Source: an uncultured Collinsella sp.
GTDB taxonomy: Bacteria; Actinomycetota; Coriobacteriia; Coriobacteriales; Coriobacteriaceae
DNA: 55,353 bases
Assembly: GCA_934675795.1 (NCBI GenBank)
Contig: CAKURW010000005.1
Span: forward strand, 1-55,353
Direction of reading: 5' to 3'
The translations under genes were made by a program, and so were the position numbers. Numbering within the stretch: the first letter of the stretch is position 1; each line of letters starts with the position of its first letter. Below the pieces are notes generated by a model that was given only the letters and a program-made list of their open reading frames with translations, made no database searches and was not told where the DNA came from. Below are positions 48,944 through 55,353 of the stretch, piece after piece.

Positions 48944-50068
48944 ATGGCACGTGTGCACAACTTCTCAGCTGGCCCGGCAGCGCTGCCCACAAGCGTGCTC
49001 GCCGAGATCGCCGACGAGATGATGGACTACCGCGGTTGCGGCATGTCCGTGCTCGAGATGAGTCATCGATCTAGCATGTACCAGCAGATCATCGATGACG
49101 CTGAGGCAACTCTGCGCCGCCTGCTGAGCATCCCCGACAACTACCGCGTCCTGTTTTTGCAGGGCGGCGCCACGCTGCAGTTTGCGGGCATCCCCATGAA
49201 CCTCATGCGCCGCGGCCGCGCCGGCTACATCGTGACCGGCAACTTTGCCAACAAGGCATACAAAGAAGCCGCCAAGTACGGTGAGGCTGTGCTGCTCGCG
49301 AGCTCCGAGGACACCAACTTCGACTGCATCCCCGACATGGCCGACATCAACGCGCGCATTGCCGCCGAGGCCGCGGGCGACGGGCTCGACTACGTCTACA
49401 TCTGCCAGAACAACACCATCTTTGGCACCATGTACCACGAGCTGCCCGATTGCGGCGACGTGCCGCTGGTCGCCGATGTCTCGAGCTGCTTTCTGTCGCA
49501 ACCGCTCGACGTCGAGCGCTACGGGCTCATTTACGCCGGCGCGCAGAAAAACGCCGGCGCCGCGGGCGTGACCGTGGTCATCGTGCGCGACGACCTGATC
49601 GCCGACGGCCCGGCCTTTGCGCAGACGCCGCAGTACATGGATCTTAAGACCGAGGCCGCCAAGGGCTCCATGCTCAACACGCCCAACACCTTTGGCATCT
49701 ACGTGTGCGGCAAGGTATTCCGCTGGGTCGAGGAGACCGGCGGACTTGCTGCTATGGCCGAGCGCAACTGGGCCAAGGCCAACCTGCTCTACAACCTGCT
49801 CGAGAACAGCGAGCTGTTCCACGGCACCACGCAGGAGGGCAGCCGCTCCATCGCCAACGTCACGTTCCGTACCGGCGATGCCGACCTCGACGCCGCCTTT
49901 GTCGCAGGCGCGGCCGAGCACCAGATTCAAAACGTCAAGGGCCATCGCCTGGTGGGCGGCATGCGCGCCAGCGTGTACAACGCCGTCACCATGGAAGACG
50001 TGCAGGCGCTGGCCTCGTACATGAAGGACTTCGAAGCGCAGCATAGTTTGAGCCCGCGATCTAACTAG
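48944..50068 (+). CDS. serC: Phosphoserine aminotransferase
   Basis: SerC makes phosphoserine from 3-phosphohydroxypyruvate and glutamate with PLP. The 374-residue protein opens HNFSAGPAALPTSVL and has LEMSHRSSMYQQI, FLQGGATLQFAGIPMNL, the PLP-lysine segment YAGAQKNAGAAG and GGMRASVYNAVT near the C-terminus. ATG at 48944 has GAGGGAGACTAGAAG upstream. It lies 72 bases before serA, so serC and serA form a serine synthesis operon. No serB is visible in the window. Confidence 0.97.
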   Translation: MARVHNFSAGPAALPTSVLAEIADEMMDYRGCGMSVLEMSHRSSMYQQIIDDAEATLRRLLSIPDNYRVLFLQGGATLQFAGIPMNLMRRGRAGYIVTGNFANKAYKEAAKYGEAVLLASSEDTNFDCIPDMADINARIAAEAAGDGLDYVYICQNNTIFGTMYHELPDCGDVPLVADVSSCFLSQPLDVERYGLIYAGAQKNAGAAGVTVVIVRDDLIADGPAFAQTPQYMDLKTEAAKGSMLNTPNTFGIYVCGKVFRWVEETGGLAAMAERNWAKANLLYNLLENSELFHGTTQEGSRSIANVTFRTGDADLDAAFVAGAAEHQIQNVKGHRLVGGMRASVYNAVTMEDVQALASYMKDFEAQHSLSPRSN

Positions 50069-50140
50069 CCCGCAACGCGCGGGCCGACCAGCCACTTCAA
50101 ACCACCCTGCTTAGATCAAAACCTGCTAAGGAGTTTTTCC

Positions 50141-51304
50141 ATGCGTAAGATTAAGACCATCGACGACATCACCAAAGACGGCAAAGTCGAGTTTGGCGAG
50201 GGCTACGAGTTTGTAAGCACCGCCGAGGAGGCCGACGCCATCCTGATGCGCTCGACCGACCTGCACGGCTACGAGCTGCCCGAGGGCATCCGCGCCATCG
50301 CCCGCTGCGGCGCCGGCGTCAACAACATCCCCGTCGAGGAGTACGCCAAGAAAGGCGTCGTCGTCTTTAACTCCCCCGGTGCCAACAGCAACGCCGTCAA
50401 GGAGCTCGTCCTGGGCATGCTGGTGCTTTCGAGCCGCGGCGTCGTGCAGTCGATGAACTGGGTGCGCAACAACGCCGACGACCCCGAGATTCAGGTCGAT
50501 GCCGAAAAGGCCAAGAAGGCCTTTGTGGGCCGCGAGCTCAAGGGCAAGCGCATCGGTGTCATCGGTCTGGGCAACGTGGGCTCCAAGGTCGCCAACGCCT
50601 GTGTCGATCTGGGCATGGACGTCTACGGCTACGACCCGTTCATTTCCGTCGAGCACGCATGGGTGCTGAGCCGCGAGGTGCAGCGCGTGGGCACGCTCGA
50701 GGATCTGTGCCGCGGCTGCGACTACCTCACCGTGCACGTGCCCAGCAAGGCCGACACCATCGGTATGATCAGCACCGAGCAGATTAACCTGCTGGCCCCG
50801 GACGCCGTGCTCATCAACTACGCGCGCGAGACCATCATTGACGAGGATGCCGTCGACGCCGCCCTGCGTGCAGGCAAACTCAGCTGGTTTAGCTGCGACT
50901 TTGCCACGCCCAAGACCGTCAAGATGCCCAACACGTTTATCACCACGCATTCGGGCGCCGGCACCGGCGAGGCCGAGGCCAACTGCGCCGACATGGCCAT
51001 CAGCGAGCTCAAGGATTACCTGGAGAACGGCAACATCGCACATAGCGTCAACTACCCCGCCTGCAGCATGGGCAAGGCGCGCGCCGCAAGCCGCATTGCC
51101 TGCCTGCATGCCAACGTGCCCAACATGATCGGCCAGATCACGGCCATTCTCGCCAAGGACAACGCCAACGTGCAGCGCATGACCAACGAGTCCGCTGGCG
51201 AGAACGCCTACACCATGTTCGACACCGATGAGCACCTGGACGGCAGCACGATCGAGGCGCTCAAGCAGATTCCGTCGATGTATCGCGTGCGTGTGATCAA
51301 ATAG
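50141..51304 (+). CDS. serA: D-3-phosphoglycerate dehydrogenase
   Basis: SerA oxidises 3-phosphoglycerate with NAD, the first step of serine synthesis. The 387-residue protein is the short form. It has IRAIARCGAGVNNIPVEEYA, the nucleotide-binding GVIGLGNVGSKVANA, the catalytic-region INYARETIIDEDAV, and TTHSGAGTGEAEANCADMA in place of the common HxGxxT segment. A C-terminal ACT domain (from about residue 318, NVPNMIGQITAILAKDNANV) may give serine feedback. ATG at 50141 has AAGGAGTTTTTCC upstream. Confidence 0.95.
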   Translation: MRKIKTIDDITKDGKVEFGEGYEFVSTAEEADAILMRSTDLHGYELPEGIRAIARCGAGVNNIPVEEYAKKGVVVFNSPGANSNAVKELVLGMLVLSSRGVVQSMNWVRNNADDPEIQVDAEKAKKAFVGRELKGKRIGVIGLGNVGSKVANACVDLGMDVYGYDPFISVEHAWVLSREVQRVGTLEDLCRGCDYLTVHVPSKADTIGMISTEQINLLAPDAVLINYARETIIDEDAVDAALRAGKLSWFSCDFATPKTVKMPNTFITTHSGAGTGEAEANCADMAISELKDYLENGNIAHSVNYPACSMGKARAASRIACLHANVPNMIGQITAILAKDNANVQRMTNESAGENAYTMFDTDEHLDGSTIEALKQIPSMYRVRVIK

Positions 51305-51343
51305 CGCCGGTGCCAAGCCTGCCAGGCAGGCCATGAAGCCCAT

Positions 51344-51380
51344 TCGGCCCCCGTTTTCACGAAACGGGGGCCGATTTTGT
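51344..51380 (+). terminator. serC-serA operon terminator
   Basis: TCGGCCCCCGTTTT and GAAACGGGGGCCGA form a 14-bp stem with one G-T wobble pair over CAC, followed by TTTTG. It starts 39 bases after the serA stop. Confidence 0.9.
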
Positions 51381-51651
51381 TGCTCCGGACGACTTTAAAA
51401 TGATACCCAGAACAAGTTTTTTCAGATAATCGATAGTGAGGCTCAAGTCGCTAAGCACACCCGCTTTGATAAACAGCTTTATCAGGGACTTTAGTAGGTA
51501 AAAATCGATCTCTATGTGCCGAATGTAAGTTGACTGTCCATTTTCCGAAACAACTTATTCTAGATAGCATTTTTAAGGCCCCTCCAAGGCGAAATATAAG
51601 TCTTTTTGTGACCAAAACTCTAGTCCGCGCGACCGTTTTCCACCCGCGCGG
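51381..51651. other. AT-rich gap between serA and the DUF559-like gene
   Basis: About 270 bases, clearly AT-richer than the flanks, separate two converging genes. I see no gene, strong hairpin or repeat in it. Confidence 0.5.
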
Positions 51652-52701
51652 CTACATTCCCGCCCAATCGATAAAAATCTCCTCACGAAGCCGCCGTTCG
51701 AGCTCCTGCTGTCGCGGCGTCTTGTCTTTCAGCGGCACATCGAGATAGGCCATGATGAGCTCCATCACCACGCGGAAGGCATCGGAGTCGGCCAGCTGAC
51801 CATAGGTCATCAGAATGACGGGATATCCCATCGCTTGCAGCGCCGTCGTTCGATCGGAGTCCGAAATCTTGGATTCTATGGATCCGTGAATGGCTTTACC
51901 TTGGCATTCAACCAGACACTCTCTGCTGCCGTCCTTATTTGCCAGCAGGATATCGGCATAGCGCCTATCAAGCCCCGAAACCAGGCGGGCACTGCGCGTC
52001 AAGCGAATCTCGACGTTATTGGTAAGGCGCAGCCCTTCGCCGCCGCGCAACCTCGTAAGGCCAAACAGCATCGAAGCCTGGACCTCGAGCGGCGATGCCG
52101 CCACCCCCGTAATGCATTTCGCGGCACGCGTGAACGATTTAGCGCCGCGGAGCCCCGGGATCTTATCGACGTACTCGGTAAGTTCAGAGAGCTCAATCAA
52201 GGGAGGTCGTTTCCACAAGTCTGTTGGATTCCCCGAGGTATCCTTTACGTTTTCCCAGCCCGACCGTGCGTCACCCCACCGGCCCCCGTATGCCTGCTCA
52301 AGTGCCGACTTTACCTGAGACGCAATCTTGCACACGGCAAAGGTGCCGCACATCTCATACATGCACATGATCAGACGCTCGTTTGAGACCGAGGAAGCCA
52401 GGGTCAGCAGGGTAAAGAGTGGGGACGCGGCATCGAGGCCAAACTCCGTCTGCCGCACGGAATCAAACGGCCTCTCCCCGTTCCAAACATGCCTGACAAT
52501 GCGATCGCCCTTGCGCCCGCAGACGCCCTGCGCCAACACGTGTAACGGGGTGCCCAGGAAATGCTTGACGAGCGGATGCTCACATAGGTGCTCCCTGCGC
52601 GGATCGTCCGCAGAATCGGGCAGGTCCGGCATTATTGCCAAGACCTGTGGAGGTATCCGGTGATACCGAAAGGCAGATATGTCGCACAGCATGTCGTCCA
52701 T
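51652..52701 (-). CDS. AbiEi/DUF559-like protein with a nuclease-type C-terminal domain
   Basis: The 349-residue protein resembles a group of actinobacterial proteins related to AbiEi that carry a C-terminal DUF559/VSR-like fold. The middle has TPLHVLAQGVCGRKGDRIVRHV and ASPLFTLLTLASSVSNERLI. The C-terminal part has D-x(n)-E-x-Q in RRYADILL ... ECLVECQGKAIHGS, then DRTTALQAMGYPVILMTYGQL. The usual E-x-D/K of an active nuclease is changed to E-C-Q, so catalysis is uncertain. The start is not clear: ATG at 52701 avoids overlap with the divergent peptidase, but has no good ribosome site, and the frame is open further upstream. Function is unknown; defence or toxin-antitoxin is inferred by family. 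Confidence 0.65.
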   Translation of the reverse strand: MDDMLCDISAFRYHRIPPQVLAIMPDLPDSADDPRREHLCEHPLVKHFLGTPLHVLAQGVCGRKGDRIVRHVWNGERPFDSVRQTEFGLDAASPLFTLLTLASSVSNERLIMCMYEMCGTFAVCKIASQVKSALEQAYGGRWGDARSGWENVKDTSGNPTDLWKRPPLIELSELTEYVDKIPGLRGAKSFTRAAKCITGVAASPLEVQASMLFGLTRLRGGEGLRLTNNVEIRLTRSARLVSGLDRRYADILLANKDGSRECLVECQGKAIHGSIESKISDSDRTTALQAMGYPVILMTYGQLADSDAFRVVMELIMAYLDVPLKDKTPRQQELERRLREEIFIDWAGM

Positions 52702-52855
52702 GAAGGGTACGTACCCACTGCTTCGTTTGTGAACCCGCTCAGACGGCGAGCGCGATGGCTCGGCCTGCGAACGGCAAATATCGCCACGCGCATGTCGCAG
52801 ATCTCTCAGGAGACTTACAATCGGTTTGGAAAGCAGACTGATTGTGAGGTTGCAT

Positions 52856-54076
52856 ATGGTTGATGAGGACTTTGCCTGGCGGCTTACGCAGGAGCTCGTG
52901 CGGATCGACAGCTCAGACCCGGGCGCGTATGAGGACGAGATCGAGCACTTCATTAAGAGGCTCATTGAGCAGCAGCTGGCGCAGCTTGATAGTCCTGCGC
53001 TCGATGCCGTGCAGATTGAGGAGCTCGAAGTACTCCCCGGGCGCCGCAACCTTATGATTACCGTGCCGGCCGTAAGCGACGAGGCCCGACTCGTCTACAT
53101 CTGTCACATGGATACCGTCACCCTGAGCGATGGCTGGGAGGCAGACACGCCGCCGCTCGGAGCGATCGTGCGCGACGATAAACTCTATGGTCGCGGCTCC
53201 TGCGATATGAAGAGTGGCCTGGCCTGCGCCATTGCCGCACTGGTCCATACGCTCGAGCGCGTGGCGGCGGATGGCGCGCTGCCCCGCCGCGGCTTTTCAC
53301 TCATCTGCTCAGTCGACGAGGAAGACTTTATGCGCGGCTCAGAGGCCGCGATCGATGCCGGCTGGGTCGGCTCGCGCGAATGGGTGCTGGACACCGAGCC
53401 CACCGACGGACAGATTCAGGTGGCGCACAAGGGTCGCACGTGGTTCGAGATCGAGATGACCGGCGTCACGGCGCATGCGAGCCAGCCTTGGAAGGGCGCA
53501 GACGCCGTCGCCGCCATGGCCGAGGCCGTCTGCGCGCTGCGCCGTGCGTTCGCGGCACTGCCCGTGCATGATGAGCTGGGACCATCGACCATCACGTTTG
53601 GACAGATCGAAGGTGGCTACCGTCCCTATGTCGTGCCCGACCATGCCAAGGTCTGGGTCGATATGCGCCTGACCCCGCCGACCGATACAGCCGCCGCGAC
53701 GCGCATGGTAGAGCAGGCCATCGCCGGCGCCGAAGCCGCCGTTCCCGGTTGCCATGGCGCCTATGCCGTAACAGGCGACCGCCCCGCCATCGAGCGCGAT
53801 CCGGTCTCTCCCCTTCTAGCTGCACTCAAGTGCGCAGCAGACGATGTAACGGGCACGGATACGACCGTCGGCTTCTTTACCGGCTACACCGACACTGCCG
53901 TCATTGCCGGCAAGACGGGTAACCGTAACTGCATGAGCTATGGCCCCGGGTCGCTCGCGCTCGCCCACAAGCCCAACGAATATGTGCCCCACGCCAACAT
54001 CGTTCGTTGTCAGCAGGTGCTAATCGCGCTCGCCGATAACGTGCTCTGGGACGCGAGCGGCCAAGTTGGGGCATAA
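52856..54076 (+). CDS. M20 family metallopeptidase (ArgE/DapE type)
   Basis: This 406-residue enzyme belongs to the M20 zinc peptidases that remove acyl groups from amino acids or cleave small peptides. Metal and catalytic landmarks are VYICHMDTVTL, GRGSCDMKSGLACAI, the catalytic Glu pair in SVDEEDFMRGSEA and a late His in LALAHKPNEYVPHANI. The dimerisation domain starts around VTAHASQPWKGADAV. Substrate cannot be fixed between acetylornithine, succinyl-DAP and dipeptides. ATG at 52856 has GTGAGGTTGCAT upstream; the longer frame to 52826 is less likely. It is followed 39 bases later by the DUF1015 gene. Confidence 0.9.
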   Translation: MVDEDFAWRLTQELVRIDSSDPGAYEDEIEHFIKRLIEQQLAQLDSPALDAVQIEELEVLPGRRNLMITVPAVSDEARLVYICHMDTVTLSDGWEADTPPLGAIVRDDKLYGRGSCDMKSGLACAIAALVHTLERVAADGALPRRGFSLICSVDEEDFMRGSEAAIDAGWVGSREWVLDTEPTDGQIQVAHKGRTWFEIEMTGVTAHASQPWKGADAVAAMAEAVCALRRAFAALPVHDELGPSTITFGQIEGGYRPYVVPDHAKVWVDMRLTPPTDTAAATRMVEQAIAGAEAAVPGCHGAYAVTGDRPAIERDPVSPLLAALKCAADDVTGTDTTVGFFTGYTDTAVIAGKTGNRNCMSYGPGSLALAHKPNEYVPHANIVRCQQVLIALADNVLWDASGQVGA

Positions 54077-54115
54077 TAAGCCGCGAACAAACCGACTCGT
54101 GCGTTAGGACCGCCC

Positions 54116-54799
54116 ATGAAAGCACTTCCGTTTCCCTGCATCCGCCCGGCTCAGGACCGCGTGCTCGAGGCGCTGCCTGCAATGGGCAGCATCCTGAGCG
54201 GCAACGATGCTCTGCGCGGAGCCATTGCCGATGGTCTGATGCTCAAGGACCCGGGTGCGGCGTATTACGTGTACGAATGCTCGGGCGAGCCGGGACGTGT
54301 GACGGGTGTCGTGGCGATCTGCCCGACGAGTGTACTTGCGGGCGGCAAGGGCGATGCCAGCGCCGACGTGGCCGCCGCCGCGCGCGCGATCGCCGAGCTC
54401 AAGGTGCAGCCGCGCCCCGTGTCGCTCGCCTACGAGGCCTCGCCCGTCATGGATATCATCCTGGGCGCCGCCAAAGAGGGCGCGTCGCTCTACGCCGTTA
54501 CCGACCCCGCGGGCATTACGCACCGCGCGTGGGAGGTCAAGCGCGAGGATGCCGTCGGGGCCATCCGCGCTATGCTCGACCAAGCAACGGAGCCGGCACT
54601 GACCGACGACCCCGCCTACGCGGCCGCTCTGACCGGGGCGTCGCAGCTGCTGGCCGATGAGGCCCGTGCCGCCGGAACGTACACCGGCAAGGAGCCGTTC
54701 AACTTTACCGTTGCCGTGCTCTTCCCCGCCGCGCAGGTCAGCGGCGCCGCGCCGCAAGTTCCGACAGGTCTGCTCACGCACCAGGTCGCGCGGTTCTAG
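54116..54799 (+). CDS. DUF1015 family protein, shortened
   Basis: The 227-residue protein starts MKALPFPCIRPAQDRVLEAL, the proline-rich opening of DUF1015, and has AAYYVYECSGEPGRVTGVV, SLAYEASPVMDIIL and EPFNFTVAVLFPAAQVSG, which match segments of that family. Members are usually about 400 residues, so this is a short version that lacks much of the C-terminal part. Function is unknown; relatives in Coriobacteriia and Clostridia often lie next to serA/serC genes, which fits serC-serA about 3 kb upstream. ATG at 54116 has TTAGGACCGCCC upstream. It is probably cotranscribed with the M20 peptidase. Confidence 0.75.
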   Translation: MKALPFPCIRPAQDRVLEALPAMGSILSGNDALRGAIADGLMLKDPGAAYYVYECSGEPGRVTGVVAICPTSVLAGGKGDASADVAAAARAIAELKVQPRPVSLAYEASPVMDIILGAAKEGASLYAVTDPAGITHRAWEVKREDAVGAIRAMLDQATEPALTDDPAYAAALTGASQLLADEARAAGTYTGKEPFNFTVAVLFPAAQVSGAAPQVPTGLLTHQVARF

Positions 54800-54844
54800 C
54801 AAGACCAGACCGCCCAGCACAAAAATCGGCAGCTCAACAAACAG

Positions 54845-54884
54845 AGGGCGGAGATGCAGCAGGTACATGCATCTACGCCCCTTT
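54845..54884 (+). terminator. Terminator after the DUF1015 gene
   Basis: GGGCGGAGATGCA and TGCATCTACGCCC pair with one mismatch over a 9-base loop, followed by CTTTT; it starts 46 bases after the stop. Confidence 0.75.
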
Positions 54885-54927
54885 TGCGTCGAGAAGTTAG
54901 CCGGCGACCCGTGCCGCCGCGCTCGCG

Positions 54928-55353
54928 TTATCCGCGCTGCGGACCCGCAGTAGCCACGAGCGGTTCAAGCCCCAGCTCGCGCGCGTAGTCTTCCTGCGTA
55001 AAAATCTCAACCAGTTCAAACGTACCGGCCTCGTCGTCAAACACGAAATACAGCACCGAGCAGTTGCCCGGCACGCGATCGCGCTCGTCAGCCACCGCAC
55101 CCCTCACGTGGTCCAAAAACTCCTTGATAGCCGAGCCATGGCTTACCGCGAGCACGCACGTATGGTCCGGACGCTGCATGAGTTCGGTCAGCGTCGCCAC
55201 CATGCGCTCGCGCACCTGGATCTGGCCCTCGCCGCCAAATTGACGATAGAAATCGCGCCACGGGCGCTCGGGCATAAGCATCACGCGCTCGGCCTCAAAG
55301 TCGCCAAAGAACCACTCACGCAGGCCGTCCAGGCGCTCGTACGCCAAGCCCGG
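54928..55353 (-). CDS. Histidine phosphatase family protein (partial, C-terminal part)
   Basis: The frame is open to the right edge, so the N-terminal RHG motif of this phosphoglycerate-mutase-like family is outside the window. What is visible is YERLDGLREWFFGDFEAE, with the E that follows the core in this family, and the second histidine motif VLAVSHGSAIKEFLDHV. The C-terminus is VEIFTQEDYARELGLEPL and a short tail. Such enzymes act on phosphorylated sugars, nucleotides or proteins; the substrate cannot be told from this part. Confidence 0.85.
   Translation of the reverse strand, partial: PGLAYERLDGLREWFFGDFEAERVMLMPERPWRDFYRQFGGEGQIQVRERMVATLTELMQRPDHTCVLAVSHGSAIKEFLDHVRGAVADERDRVPGNCSVLYFVFDDEAGTFELVEIFTQEDYARELGLEPLVATAGPQRG

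Overview
The window looks like a chromosome segment from a GC-rich gut Coriobacteriia, most likely a Collinsella species. This is an inference from gene content and style: a Rho factor with a very long Ala/Lys/Arg-rich N-terminus, a CarD-like regulator, many short dispersed hairpins built around a GGGGACA core, and good AAGGAG-type ribosome sites. No rRNA, CRISPR array, insertion sequence or prophage gene was seen.

Layout. 1-7.2 kb (minus strand): a VanZ-like fragment at the edge, an Ala-rich membrane protein, rho and argS. 7.2-30.7 kb: housekeeping and metabolic genes (carD-like, HD hydrolase, proA, a proline-iminopeptidase-like hydrolase, proB, pncB, a tRNA-Ala(CGC), a PflA-like radical SAM protein, a likely 6S-type RNA, a WecA/TagO-type transferase, trpS, an MGMT-family protein, DegV, MarR, a B3/4-domain protein, pckA, lactate permease, a flippase pseudogene, a metallophosphatase and a cation/proton antiporter). 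30.7-32.0 kb: three copies of a small promoter-hairpin-terminator RNA unit, the last directly before a DUF3800 gene. 32.0-48.3 kb (minus strand): a BREX type 1 anti-phage island. 48.6-55.4 kb: an antitoxin-like small protein, serC-serA, a DUF559/AbiEi-like protein, an M20 peptidase, a DUF1015 protein and a histidine phosphatase running off the right edge.

The BREX island is the highlight. In transcription order it reads brxA, brxB, brxC, pglX N-terminal part, membrane protein, pglX C-terminal part, pglZ, brxL, orf454, orf70. All six BREX-1 core functions are present, but the methyltransferase PglX is split into an 832-residue half (MTase plus target recognition region) and a 322-residue half (conserved C-terminal domain). 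Together they match the usual PglX length. A 233-residue three-TM protein gene and a 214-bp spacer sit exactly at the split. The recognition region and the insert form one AT-rich block inside a GC-rich operon, which suggests acquisition of a foreign specificity-plus-membrane-protein cassette.

A second striking point is a run of ten G on the coding strand at the start of brxA. Upstream lies GGAG-N8-GTG, a well-placed ribosome site and start codon that would be in frame with brxA only if the tract had nine (or twelve) G. The system may therefore be phase variable by G-tract slippage, as known for pglX of the Streptomyces Pgl system, or the window may carry a homopolymer error.

Most functions are assigned by recognising family motifs by eye; no database search was possible.
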